A stretch of DNA of 64,000 nt from Massilia rubra. GTDB taxonomy: Bacteria > Pseudomonadota > Gammaproteobacteria > Burkholderiales > Burkholderiaceae_D. Location: positions 202,484-266,483 of the forward strand of contig NZ_VUYU01000005.1 of assembly GCF_011682065.1 (NCBI RefSeq). Direction: 5' to 3'. A model generated the notes under the pieces. It was not told the DNA's origin. It saw nothing but the letters and a program-made list of their open reading frames with translations, and did not search any database. How positions within the stretch are numbered: the first letter of the stretch is position 1; each line of letters starts with the position of its first letter. Shown in pieces: positions 19,709-28,761 of the stretch. Both the position numbers and the translations under genes were made by a program.

Positions 19709-20658
19709 TGCTCGCCATCCTCGCCATTACCTTCCCGTTTTTCGCCCTGGTCCTGTGCGGCTACCTTGCCGTGCGGCGTCATTTGCTGCCGCAATTGGCC
19801 ATTCCGGGCCTGAACAGCTTCGTCCTGTATTTTGCCTTGCCGTGCCTGCTGTACCGCTTCGGCTCGACCACGCCGCTGACTCAGTTGCTCGACGCCGGCC
19901 TGTTCGGCGTCTACCTGCTGTGCGCGCTGACGACGGTGGGCCTGGCCATGCTGCTGACCTTGCGCCGCGCCGGCTGGAACGATGGCGCTTTCGGGGCGCT
20001 GGTGGCGGCTTTTCCCAACACCGGCTTCATGGGTGTGCCGCTGCTGCTGGCCCTGCTGGGGCCGCGCTCGTCCGGGCCGGTAATCGTGGCGCTGGTGGTC
20101 GACCTGGTGATCACGACGTCGCTGTGCATCGCCCTGTCGCGGCTCGGCCCGTCAGGCGGGCAGAGCAGTGCTACGGCCCTGCGCAATGCGCTCAAAGGCA
20201 TGCTGCGCAACCCGATGCCATGGTCGATCCTGCTGGGCGCGCTGGCGTCCGGGGTCGGCCTTGTGCTGCCCCAGCCGCTGATGAGCACGATCAGCCTGCT
20301 GGCCGACGCCGCTTCGCCGGTGGCGCTGTTTACCATCGGCGCGGTGCTGGCGCGCTCGCAGATGAACGCCAGCGGCGCCACCGCGCTGGCCGATTTTGTC
20401 CCGATTGCCCTGATCAAGCTGCTGATCCACCCCTTGCTGTTGCTCGCCATCGGTCATGCCGCCATCGGGCTCGGCGTTCCCATCGACCCGGCCGCCCTGA
20501 CGGTGCTGGTGCTGGTCGCCTGCCTGCCCAGCGCCAGCAACGTGGCGCTGCTGACCGAACGCTTCGGCGCCGACACCGGCAGGGTGGCGCGTATCATCCT
20601 GGTCTCGACCGCACTGTCCTTCCTGAGCTTTTCGGCGGCTGTATCGTTGCTGATATGA
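19708..20658 (+). CDS. AEC family transporter (auxin efflux carrier-like)
   Basis: Inner-membrane carrier of the AEC family, 316 residues with about ten hydrophobic segments. Family marks are the opening ITFPFFALVLCGYLAVRRHLLP, AFPNTGFMGVPLLLALLG (the conserved Asn-Thr-Gly-Phe-Met-Gly motif) and CLPSASNVALLTERFGAD near the C terminus. Bacterial members export or import carboxylates such as malonate or malate; the substrate here is unknown. The ATG at 19708 is the end of a perfect inverted repeat and lacks a ribosome binding site, suggesting leaderless or structured translation. Confidence 0.85.
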   Translation: MLAILAITFPFFALVLCGYLAVRRHLLPQLAIPGLNSFVLYFALPCLLYRFGSTTPLTQLLDAGLFGVYLLCALTTVGLAMLLTLRRAGWNDGAFGALVAAFPNTGFMGVPLLLALLGPRSSGPVIVALVVDLVITTSLCIALSRLGPSGGQSSATALRNALKGMLRNPMPWSILLGALASGVGLVLPQPLMSTISLLADAASPVALFTIGAVLARSQMNASGATALADFVPIALIKLLIHPLLLLAIGHAAIGLGVPIDPAALTVLVLVACLPSASNVALLTERFGADTGRVARIILVSTALSFLSFSAAVSLLI

Positions 20659-20716
20659 AACATTTCTGACTTCTGGCAGCCTGTTTGTGAAATAATAACG
20701 GGCGAGTCCATCGACG

Positions 20717-23599
20717 ATGCGGCGGCAAATTCAGGGGTGTCGATTGCTAGAAATGTTTGCAGTGGAGCAGGAGCTGGCGCAACTGGAAGAGGAGCTTTCT
20801 TCCCAGTACGGTCTCGCGCGCCTGAAGCCGATGCTGGCGCTGGCCTGGCACCTGCGCCAGCGCGACCCTGCGCGCGCGTGCACCCTGTCGCTTGACGCCG
20901 CGCCTTTGCTGGCGCTGCTGCCCGAAGCGGAACGGCGCCTGGAACAGGCGCGCTGCCAGCTGATCGACGGTGAAGCCGCCTGGCTGGACGGCCAGCTCGA
21001 CGCCGCGCGCGCCCTGGCCGACGCGGCCTGGGAAGAATTCCACCGCCAGGACGACTCGATCGGCAGCGCCGACGCGCGCTGGCTGCGCGCCTGGATCGAA
21101 GTCGATCGCGGCAACGCCGCCGCCAGCGACGCCGAACTGGCGGGCGCCGCGCATGACGTCTGGCGCGCCGGCGACCGTTTGCGCGCCGACGTGATCGACG
21201 CCGCCGCCGCCTTGTTCGCGGTTTTCCGCAACCTGCACTCGGCCAATGAACGCTGGGGCAAGCGCTTCGATCCCGCCGAAAAAGGCCTGCACCCGGCCGC
21301 CGCCGGCTGGATCAACGACTACCTCGGCACCGCCGCCTTCCAGGCCAGCGACTTCGGGCGCGCCATCGGCCTCTTGATGAACACCTTCGAAGCGGCGCTG
21401 GCCACCGGCCAGGTGCGGCGCGCGATCAACGTCGCCACCAATATCGGCAACGCCTTCACCAGCCTCAATGCGCACCACGCCGCGCTCGAATGGATGCAGC
21501 GCGGGCTGGACCTGGCGCGTCCAACCGGCTGGCCGATGAGCATTGGCCTGGCGCTGATGCAGACCGCCGAAACCCTGCGCCAGCTGGGCCAGCGCGAAGC
21601 GGCGCTGGAACTGCTGCACGAAGCGCTGGCCACGCTCGCGCCCATGTCCGGGTCGCGCGCCTACGCCATCGCGCTCGAATACGAAGGCGACCTGGCGCTC
21701 GACGGCGGCGACTATCCGGCGGCGCTGGCAAGCTTTGCGCGCCTGGAAGCGCGCGGCGAAGCGCTGCGCCAGGCCGACTTTCAAAGCGGCGCGCGGCGCG
21801 GCCAGGCGCATGCGCTGTCGCACATGAACCGCCCGCACGATGCGCTCGACAAAGCCGCCGCCGCGCTGGCGCTGGCGCGAGAACACGGCGACTCGTACAA
21901 CCAGATCGCCGCGCTCAAGGTGCTGGCCGAGATCCACGCGCGCCACAGCCTGCCCGGTCCCGCGCCGCTGGATGCGCCCAGTCCCGCGCTGCATTACCTG
22001 CGGCAGGCCATGGCGGTGGCGGCCACCATCGACGGCTACACGGTGCCTGGCGACCTGTATGACGCGGTGGCGCGCGAATACGCCAGCGTGGGCGATTACC
22101 CGCAAGCCTACGACATCGCGCTGCGCGCCGGCGCCGCGCGCGACAAGACCCACAGCCAGGAAGCGACCAACCGCGCCGTCGCGATGCAGGTGCAGTACCA
22201 GACCGAACGCGCCAAGACCGAAGGCGAGCATCATCGCCAGCTGGCCGCCGCCGAAGCCAAGCGCGCCGAGGTGCTGCAGCAGACCAGCGCCACGCTCGAA
22301 CACTTGTCGGCCATCGGCCAGGAGATCACCACCCACCTCGACGCCGCCGCCGTGTTCCGCGCGCTCGACCGCCATGTGCATGGCTTGCTCGACGCCACCC
22401 ATTTTTCCATCTTCCTGATCGATGCGGACGGCAGTTCCCTGAGCTGCGCCTTCGGTGTGGAAGCGGGCAAGGCGCTGCCGGCCACGCGTTATTCGCTCAC
22501 CGACGAACATGCCAACTCGGCGCGCTGCGTGCGCGAGCGCTGCGAGATCCTGCTCGACCTCAATGCCGGAGACGACATGCCGAACCTGATCCCCGGTACG
22601 CTGCCGACACTGAGCCTGCTGTTTGCGCCGCTGTTGATCGGCGAGCGGGTGCTGGGCGTGATGACGGTGCAGTCGCTGCAGGCGAACGCCTACCGCGAAC
22701 GTGAGCGGCTGATTTTCCGCACCCTGTGCGCGTACGGCGCCATCGCCCTCGATAACGCCGGCGCCTACCTGCAGGTGGCGGCCACGCTCAAGGCCCTGAG
22801 CGCGACCCAGGCGCAGCTTCTGGAAAAGAACCTCGAACTCGAGCAAGCCTACAAGGCGCTGGAAGAGGTGAGCCTGACCGACCAGTTGACCGGCCTGCGC
22901 AACCGCCGCTTCTTCTTGCAGCATGTCGACGCCGACGTGGTCATGAGCCTGCGCGGCTACGACGACCCGCTGCGCAACGGCGCCGTCGAACGCGAGAACG
23001 CGCCGGGCAAGGACCTGGTGTTCTTCATGGTCGACCTGGATCACTTCAAGGAAGTCAACGATTTGCACGGCCACGCGGCCGGCGACGCGGTGCTGGTGCA
23101 GATGCAGGAGCGCCTGCGTGAAGTGTTCCGCGAGTCCGATTACCTGATCCGCTGGGGCGGCGAAGAGTTCCTGGTGCTGGCGCGCGCCACGCACCGCGAC
23201 GACGCCAAGGTGGTGGCGGAACGGATTCGCCAGGCCGTCGCCAATCGCGACTTCGTGCTTCCCGACGGGACGGCCGTGCGCAAGACCTGCTCGATCGGGT
23301 TTGCGTGCTTTCCGTTCGTGCCGGAAGAACCGCGCCTGTTATCGTGGTCCGAAGTGGTGGAGCTGGCCGACCAGGGCCTGTACCTGGTCAAGCGCTCCGG
23401 GCGCAATGCCTGGGCCGGCATCTACAGCACGCCCGAAGCCCGGCACGAGGGCGTTTTCTCGCGCCTGATCCACCATCTGGAACAGGCGCTAACCGATGGC
23501 GAGGCCAGGCTGGTGACCAATGTCGACGAGGTGCAGGTAGCGGCCGGCGCCAAGCCGCGGCGTTTGGTGCTCGCCACCGACAAAGTGACGCCGCGTTAG
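20717..23599 (+). CDS. TPR-GAF-GGDEF diguanylate cyclase
   Basis: Soluble diguanylate cyclase, 960 residues, making cyclic di-GMP from two GTP. The N-terminal ~490 residues are helical repeats of TPR type (units such as ALEWMQRGLDLARPTG and AALELLHEALATLAP). A coiled segment (~490-525) leads to a GAF domain (~530-690), a second short coil, and the GGDEF domain (~720-890) with the active motif GGEEF at 814-818. An inhibitory I-site RESD (805-808) lies five residues before it. A ~65-residue tail follows. There is no membrane segment. ATG at 20717 is used; the ATG at 20753 is an alternative because neither has a strong ribosome binding site. Confidence 0.9.
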   Translation: MRRQIQGCRLLEMFAVEQELAQLEEELSSQYGLARLKPMLALAWHLRQRDPARACTLSLDAAPLLALLPEAERRLEQARCQLIDGEAAWLDGQLDAARALADAAWEEFHRQDDSIGSADARWLRAWIEVDRGNAAASDAELAGAAHDVWRAGDRLRADVIDAAAALFAVFRNLHSANERWGKRFDPAEKGLHPAAAGWINDYLGTAAFQASDFGRAIGLLMNTFEAALATGQVRRAINVATNIGNAFTSLNAHHAALEWMQRGLDLARPTGWPMSIGLALMQTAETLRQLGQREAALELLHEALATLAPMSGSRAYAIALEYEGDLALDGGDYPAALASFARLEARGEALRQADFQSGARRGQAHALSHMNRPHDALDKAAAALALAREHGDSYNQIAALKVLAEIHARHSLPGPAPLDAPSPALHYLRQAMAVAATIDGYTVPGDLYDAVAREYASVGDYPQAYDIALRAGAARDKTHSQEATNRAVAMQVQYQTERAKTEGEHHRQLAAAEAKRAEVLQQTSATLEHLSAIGQEITTHLDAAAVFRALDRHVHGLLDATHFSIFLIDADGSSLSCAFGVEAGKALPATRYSLTDEHANSARCVRERCEILLDLNAGDDMPNLIPGTLPTLSLLFAPLLIGERVLGVMTVQSLQANAYRERERLIFRTLCAYGAIALDNAGAYLQVAATLKALSATQAQLLEKNLELEQAYKALEEVSLTDQLTGLRNRRFFLQHVDADVVMSLRGYDDPLRNGAVERENAPGKDLVFFMVDLDHFKEVNDLHGHAAGDAVLVQMQERLREVFRESDYLIRWGGEEFLVLARATHRDDAKVVAERIRQAVANRDFVLPDGTAVRKTCSIGFACFPFVPEEPRLLSWSEVVELADQGLYLVKRSGRNAWAGIYSTPEARHEGVFSRLIHHLEQALTDGEARLVTNVDEVQVAAGAKPRRLVLATDKVTPR

Positions 23600-24234
23600 A
23601 TTTGCGCGCGGCGCCGCATCGCCTGCGCCATCGGCGCATCCATGGCCGCCATGACCGTCCGATGGTCGTTCTGCGAGCGGTTCTGGCTCACCTTCCATTT
23701 GCCGTGCATGCGCGTGACCGGAATTTCGATCCCCACGATCATCTCCACCAGGCGCTCGATGAAGCCGGGCGGGGCGTCGTCCATGGTCCATGGCGTTCCC
23801 TGCGTGCCTTCATGGCGCGCGGTCAGGCGGGCCAGCAGCGCGAGTATCCACGCCGGGTCTTCGATGGCGCGCAGCGGGCCGTGCGCGTGCACCACTGCGT
23901 AGTTATAGGTCGGGACCACTTTGCCGCTGATCTTCTTGTCCTCGTACAGCGCCGGCGTGATGTAGGCCGACGGACCCTGGAACACCACCAGCGTCTCTCC
24001 TTCGTGGCGCCAGAGCGGATTGGCGCGCGCAACGTGGGCACGCAGGATGCCGAAGGGCGCGTCGGCTACCGCGCCGGCTACCGCGTCGGCGTCGGCGGCG
24101 TCGATCAAGAACGGAATGTGGTTGGCGTCCAGGCCGGCGTCGCCGTGCGTGATGACGGCGCCCAGCGGGTGCTCGTCGATCAGGCCGTGCAGCAGGGCGG
24201 GGCGGATCTCGTCGAAACAGGAAGGTCCGTACAT
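23596..24234 (-). CDS. FMN-binding negative transcriptional regulator, PaiB family
   Basis: PaiB-like protein of 212 residues with the split-barrel flavin-binding fold. Family marks are MYGPSCFDE at the start, HPLGAVITHGDAGLDANHIPFLID, GPSAYITPALYEDKK and the C-terminal KWKVSQNRSQNDHRTVM motif. In Bacillus, PaiB acts with the acetyltransferase PaiA to repress sporulation and protease genes; in proteobacteria the role is unclear. The start at 24234 begins the conserved MYGP motif. Its last three bases overlap the convergent cyclase gene, and it follows an OsmC gene by one base, so the two are one operon. Confidence 0.88.
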   Translation of the reverse strand: MYGPSCFDEIRPALLHGLIDEHPLGAVITHGDAGLDANHIPFLIDAADADAVAGAVADAPFGILRAHVARANPLWRHEGETLVVFQGPSAYITPALYEDKKISGKVVPTYNYAVVHAHGPLRAIEDPAWILALLARLTARHEGTQGTPWTMDDAPPGFIERLVEMIVGIEIPVTRMHGKWKVSQNRSQNDHRTVMAAMDAPMAQAMRRRAQI

Positions 24235-24235
24235 C

Positions 24236-24700
24236 TTATGCACTCCCTTCGATGACCACGTCGGCCTTGATCGAATTGGCGATGTAGCACTGCGCGTGGG
24301 CGGCGTGGTGCAGGGCGTCGAGTTGGGCGGCGTCCGGACCGGTGCCGTCGGCAAAGCTGATCGCCGGACGCAGCACGATGCGGGTCATGGCCATCTTGCC
24401 GTCGGCGTTTTTGCTCATGGTGCCGATGGCGTGGTCAAGGTAGGCGTCCACCACGTGGCCGGCGCGCGCGGCCAGCGACAGGAAAAACAGCATGTGGCAG
24501 CTCGACACCGCCGCGACCAGCGCCTCTTCGGGATCGACGGCGGCGGGGTCGGACATCGGCGGCGCGACCGACAGGGGCGACGAGGAGGCGGGCACCCGCA
24601 GGCCGCCGTCGAAGGTCCAGGCGTGGGCGCGGCTGTAGCGGTTGTCCAGGAACGGCTGCGCACCGCGCTGCCAGGCCAGTTGTGCTTCGAATTGCTGCAT
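24236..24700 (-). CDS. OsmC family peroxide-handling protein
   Basis: OsmC/Ohr-type thiol peroxidase, 154 residues. The two redox Cys are present in the expected settings: VSSCHMLFFLSLAARAG and the C-terminal HAQCYIANSIKADV. These proteins reduce organic hydroperoxides in the cytoplasm. The start is supported by GGAGAAAAA immediately upstream on the minus strand. The stop lies one base before the start of the PaiB-like gene, so both are probably translated from one mRNA. Confidence 0.9.
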   Translation of the reverse strand: MQQFEAQLAWQRGAQPFLDNRYSRAHAWTFDGGLRVPASSSPLSVAPPMSDPAAVDPEEALVAAVSSCHMLFFLSLAARAGHVVDAYLDHAIGTMSKNADGKMAMTRIVLRPAISFADGTGPDAAQLDALHHAAHAQCYIANSIKADVVIEGSA

Positions 24701-24755
24701 TTTTTCTCCAAAGGTCTGTGTGTAGCGCTACCGGACGTTAGTGCCACCGCACCAA

Positions 24756-24843
24756 CCCCCGTCATTCCCGCGCAGGCGGGAATCCAATTTTCTATGCGGA
24801 TCGCAGATGCCTTGGATTCCCGCCTGCGCGGGAACGACGGGGT
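24756..24843. repeat. Palindromic intergenic repeat, copy 1
   Basis: Two long inverted arms: a left arm with GTCATTCCCGCGCAGGCGGG and a right arm CCCGCCTGCGCGGGAACGAC, separated by ~25 bases. Each arm is itself a near-palindrome (TCCCGC / GCGGGA). The same element recurs at 31545 and 42858. It lies between the divergent osmC-like and mocR-type genes. Confidence 0.9.
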
Positions 24844-24960
24844 ACTGTTGGCGGTACTAATGCAGTGGGTGCGGCGGCCAAGCGATCATCTTATGCGCCG
24901 CTTTGGCTTGCTCAAATATCCAATTCACGCGATTATGTGAAGACCAATTTAAAGATCGCC

Positions 24961-26445
24961 ATGCTCGTCACCGACATCCTCGCCGCCTTGCCCCTCGCGC
25001 GCGGCACACAAGATCCCCTGTTCCGCCAGCTCTACGCGCAGATCAAGGACGCCATCCTGCGCGGCACGCTCGGCGCCGGCATGCAGCTGCCGCCCACGCG
25101 CGAACTGGCGCGCCTGCTGTCGGTCTCGCGCCAGACGGTGCTCAACGCCTACGACCAGCTTGGCGCCGAAGGCTACCTCAGTGGCGCCGTCGGCAAAGGC
25201 ACCTTCATCAGCGAGCACCTGGCCCAGGCCGCGCCCGCCCCGCAGGCTACCCAGGCCACGCTGGCGCCGATGCGCCCCCTGTCCGCGCGCGGCGAGGCAT
25301 ACGCCACGGCCATGGAAAGCGTCGGCTTCCATCAAGGGAAACTGCGTCCTTTCCGCGTCAGCATGCCGTCGCTCGACCTGTTTCCGTTCGATGTCTGGAG
25401 CCGCCTGGAGGGGCGGCGCTGGCGCCATCCCGACTACCACATGGGCTACAGCGACCCGGCCGGCTACGCGCCATTGCGCGAGCTGCTGTGCGTCTACCTG
25501 CGCGCCTCGCGCGGCGTGACCTGCACGCCCGAACAGGTGGTGATCACCTCCGGTTCGCAACAGGGCCTGTTCCTGCTCTCGCAACTGCTGCTCGCGCCTG
25601 GCGACGAGGTCTGGGTCGAGTCGCCCGGCTACCAGGGGGCCAGCGCACCGCTGTTCGCCGCCGGCGCCAACGTGCGCACGGTCCCGGTGACGGCCGACGG
25701 CATGGACGTCGCCTACGGCATCGCGCATTACCCTGACGCGCGCATGGTGCTGGCCACGCCTTCGCACCAGCTGCCGCTCGGCGTGACCATGAGCCTGCAG
25801 CGCCGCCTGGAGCTGCTGCGCTGGGCCGCCGCCAAGCGCGCCTGGATCATCGAGGATGACTACGACAGCGAGTACCGCTACACCGGCCCGCCGCTGGCGT
25901 CGCTGCAAAGCCTGGACCGCGCCGGCTGCGTGCTGTACGTCGGCACCTTGTCGAAGGTGCTGTTCCCCGGCCTGCGCCTCGGGTACATCGTGGCGCCGCC
26001 GGCGCTGGTTGAACCGGTGGTGCGCGCCAAGGCGGTGATGGACCGCCACACCGCCATCGTGCCGCAGATGGTGCTGGCCGACTTCATCGCGGACGGCCAT
26101 TTTGGCCGCCACATCCGGCGCACGCGCGACGCCTACGGCGAACGGCGCGCGGCGCTGCTGGACGCCATCGCCGGGCGGCTGGGCGAGAAGGTGCTGGTCG
26201 GCCCGTCCGACGCCGGCCTCGATCTGGCCGTGCATTTCCTGGGCGGCCACGATGAAGCGACGGTCGTGGCGCGCGCCCTGGAGCAGGGCATCGAAACGCG
26301 CGCGCTGGCGTATTATGCGAACCGCTCGGCCACGCCCGCGTGCGCATTCGCTCCCGGCCTGCTGCTGGGGTTTTCGTCGCTCACGCCGGCGCAGATCGTG
26401 CACGGAATCGATGTGCTGGCGAAGGTGCTAAGCCCGCCGCCTTGA
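24961..26445 (+). CDS. MocR family PLP-dependent transcriptional regulator
   Basis: GntR-type regulator fused to a class I aminotransferase-like domain, 494 residues. The winged helix is residues ~10-80 (LPPTRELARLLSVSRQTVLNAYDQL). The PLP domain follows from ~110, with TSGSQQGLFLLSQLLL, DDYDSEYRY and the PLP-binding Lys in GTLSKVLFPGLR (Lys 332). Most characterised members (PdxR, GabR) sense PLP or amino compounds. The ATG at 24961 begins the conserved region. It may control the divergent osmC/paiB-like operon or the tag gene downstream; that is inferred only from position. Confidence 0.9.
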   Translation: MLVTDILAALPLARGTQDPLFRQLYAQIKDAILRGTLGAGMQLPPTRELARLLSVSRQTVLNAYDQLGAEGYLSGAVGKGTFISEHLAQAAPAPQATQATLAPMRPLSARGEAYATAMESVGFHQGKLRPFRVSMPSLDLFPFDVWSRLEGRRWRHPDYHMGYSDPAGYAPLRELLCVYLRASRGVTCTPEQVVITSGSQQGLFLLSQLLLAPGDEVWVESPGYQGASAPLFAAGANVRTVPVTADGMDVAYGIAHYPDARMVLATPSHQLPLGVTMSLQRRLELLRWAAAKRAWIIEDDYDSEYRYTGPPLASLQSLDRAGCVLYVGTLSKVLFPGLRLGYIVAPPALVEPVVRAKAVMDRHTAIVPQMVLADFIADGHFGRHIRRTRDAYGERRAALLDAIAGRLGEKVLVGPSDAGLDLAVHFLGGHDEATVVARALEQGIETRALAYYANRSATPACAFAPGLLLGFSSLTPAQIVHGIDVLAKVLSPPP

Positions 26446-26459
26446 ACTATACTGACGTC

Positions 26460-27032
26460 ATGACTATTGAACGCTGCTCCTGGGCCAACCCGGCCAATCA
26501 ACGCTATCTCGATTACCACGACCACGAGTGGGGCGTGCCTTGCCACGACGAGAACACGCTGTTCGAAATGCTCAACCTGGAAGGCGCGCAGGCGGGCCTG
26601 AGCTGGGAAACGATCTTGAACAAGCGCGCAAGCTACCGTCTCGCTTTCGATCATTGGGATGCCGAAAAAATCGCCCGCTACGACGCCGCCAAGGTGGCCG
26701 AACTGCTGGCCAATCCCGGCATCGTGCGCAACAAGCTCAAAGTGGCCGCCGCCATCACCAACGCCCAGGCCTACCTGCGCCTGCGCGCCGAAGGCAGTTC
26801 GCTCGACGACTACCTGTGGGGTTTTGTCGACGGCCAGCCGATCGTCAACCACTACAGCGGCGACGAGCGCTCGCCGGCCAAAACCGAGTTGTCGGACCGG
26901 CTCTCGAAAGACCTGCTTCAGCGCGGCTTCAAGTTCGTCGGATCGACCATCGTGTACGCCTACATGCAGGGCATCGGCATGATCGACGACCACGCCGCCA
27001 ACTGCTTCCGTCACGGGAAGCGGCGCGCATGA
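26460..27032 (+). CDS. tag: DNA-3-methyladenine glycosylase I
   Basis: Base-excision repair enzyme that removes 3-methyladenine from alkylated DNA, 190 residues, the usual Tag length. Visible marks are RCSWANPANQRYLDYHDHEW with the first zinc Cys (residue 6) and His, LEGAQAGLSWETIL with the conserved Glu and Trp, and the C-terminal DDHAANCFRH supplying the other zinc ligands. The ATG at 26460 has no Shine-Dalgarno but has TATACT seven bases upstream (26448-26453), so the mRNA may be leaderless. The stop overlaps the mnmC start by four bases. Confidence 0.93.
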   Translation: MTIERCSWANPANQRYLDYHDHEWGVPCHDENTLFEMLNLEGAQAGLSWETILNKRASYRLAFDHWDAEKIARYDAAKVAELLANPGIVRNKLKVAAAITNAQAYLRLRAEGSSLDDYLWGFVDGQPIVNHYSGDERSPAKTELSDRLSKDLLQRGFKFVGSTIVYAYMQGIGMIDDHAANCFRHGKRRA

Positions 27033-28669
27033 ACTGGCAAAGCATCTGGGGCGAACGCGCCCACTTCGTCATTTTCGATGCCGCCTACGGCGATGGCGCG
27101 ACCTTTCAAAAGACGCTGCACGCCTGGCGCAACGACCCGCGCCGGCCCGCGCGCCTGCATTACATTGCGCTGGCCAATGAAGCGCTGCCCGGCTACCGGC
27201 GCATTCCGCAAATTGAAGACGCGGTCACGCTCGACCTGCTCAGCGCGCCGCTCGACAGCGCGCTCGAACAACTGACGGCGCGGCTGGACGTGATCTGGCT
27301 GCACGACGTCCATGACGCCGGCACCCGCTTCGCCCACGCGCTGGGCAAGCTCGCCGCGCCGGGTGCGCTGCTCGACGCCGAGGGCTTGACGCACGCGCAA
27401 GTGGCGACCCTGGCGCGCGCCGGCTTTGCCTGGGAACCCGGCGGGCAGCGCGCCGTCTATGCCAGCCGCCGTCCGCAGGCCGAAGCGGCGCCGCCGCGCG
27501 CGCGCCACGCCATCGTGATCGGCGCTGGCCTGGCTGGCGCCGCCGCCTGCGAGCGCCTGTGCGTGCGCGGCTGGAAGGTGACCTTGATCGAACGCCATGC
27601 GCAGCCGGCGCGCGAAGCGTCCGGCAACCGGGCCGGCATTACCATGCCGCTGCTGTCGAAAGACGACAACCTGATGACGCGCCTGTCGCGCGCCGCCTTC
27701 CTGTATGCGCAAGCCTACTGGAACCGCATCGACGAGAACAGCATTGATCAAGCCCGCTGCGGCGTGCTGCAACTGGCGCGCGACGCCGCCCACGCCGAGG
27801 TCCAGCGCGCCATCGCCGCAAGCCACCCTTACCCGCTTGATTTTGCCGAGTGGCTGGAAGCCCCGGAAGCGACCGAACTGCTTGGCGCGCCCGCACCGGA
27901 TGGGGCCTGGCTGTTCCGCCAGGGTGGCTGGATCAAGCCCGCCAGCGCCTGCGGCGCCATGCTCACCGCCTGCGGCGAAGCGTTGACACGCCGCTTCGGC
28001 GCCGGCACCGTGACGCTCGAAAAACGCGGCGCCGACTGGTGCGCCATCGACGCCGCCGGCGAGGTGCTGGCGCAAGCGCCGGTGCTGGTGCTGGCCAACG
28101 GCACCGGCGCGGCCGACGTGGCGCAAGCCGCCGGCCTGCCATTGGCCGCCGTCCGCGGGCAGGTTACCCACCTGGCCGAAGGCGCCGCGCCGGCGCTGCC
28201 CTTCGTGCTCTGTCGCGAAGCCTACCTGACACCCGCCGTCGGCGGCTTGCACAGCCTGGGCGCCAGCTACGACGATGACGACGATCCGGCCCTGCGCCAG
28301 GCCAGCCAGGACCAGAACCTGGACAAGATCCGCACCATGCTGGGCGACCCCGCACTCGGGCGCGACGCGCCGCTGCTGGGGCGCGTCGGCTTTCGCTGCG
28401 TGGCGCCGGACCGCATGCCGCTGGTGGGCGCCTTGCCCGACCCGGAGGCGGCCGGCCGCATCGAGCGCCTGCGCGACGTGCCGCGCCACCAGGGCGTGTA
28501 CGGCTTGCTGGGCTACGCCTCGCGCGGGCTGACCTGGGCGCCGCTGGCGGCCGAACTGCTGGCCGCGCAACTCAATGGCGAGCCGTTGCCGCTCGAAGCG
28601 GACCTGGTCGCGGCGCTCGATCCGGCCCGTTTCCTGTTGCGCGAAAGGCGCCGTGGCGAGGTAGGATAG
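27029..28669 (+). CDS. mnmC: MnmC-type FAD oxidoreductase with shortened methyltransferase-like domain
   Basis: tRNA U34 modification protein of the MnmC type, 546 residues. The FAD oxidoreductase part starts at ~159 with HAIVIGAGLAGAAACERL (GAGLAG 165-170) and removes the carboxymethyl group from cmnm5(s2)U34. The N-terminal ~150 residues align with the methyltransferase domain (LHYIALANEALPGYRRIP, LDVIWLHDVHDA, AGFAWEPGGQRAVYASR) but are ~90 residues shorter than in E. coli MnmC (668 residues) and lack the glycine-rich SAM loop (FGTGLN) and the LDGFAP motif, so methyl transfer is doubtful. Start ATG overlaps the tag stop (ATGA). Confidence 0.85.
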   Translation: MNWQSIWGERAHFVIFDAAYGDGATFQKTLHAWRNDPRRPARLHYIALANEALPGYRRIPQIEDAVTLDLLSAPLDSALEQLTARLDVIWLHDVHDAGTRFAHALGKLAAPGALLDAEGLTHAQVATLARAGFAWEPGGQRAVYASRRPQAEAAPPRARHAIVIGAGLAGAAACERLCVRGWKVTLIERHAQPAREASGNRAGITMPLLSKDDNLMTRLSRAAFLYAQAYWNRIDENSIDQARCGVLQLARDAAHAEVQRAIAASHPYPLDFAEWLEAPEATELLGAPAPDGAWLFRQGGWIKPASACGAMLTACGEALTRRFGAGTVTLEKRGADWCAIDAAGEVLAQAPVLVLANGTGAADVAQAAGLPLAAVRGQVTHLAEGAAPALPFVLCREAYLTPAVGGLHSLGASYDDDDDPALRQASQDQNLDKIRTMLGDPALGRDAPLLGRVGFRCVAPDRMPLVGALPDPEAAGRIERLRDVPRHQGVYGLLGYASRGLTWAPLAAELLAAQLNGEPLPLEADLVAALDPARFLLRERRRGEVG

Positions 28670-28761
28670 CGAACCGGGCCCCTTGTCATCCGGTTATAAT
28701 TGGCATGTAGCAACTTTCCTGCAATCGATCGCCGCGCCCAGCGTGGCTGGAGCCGATCACG

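Noticed and set aside
23305-24255. Plus-strand frame of 316 codons after the GGDEF gene
   Set aside because: Antisense to the PaiB-like gene and in a shifted frame over the cyclase end; no codon or motif support.
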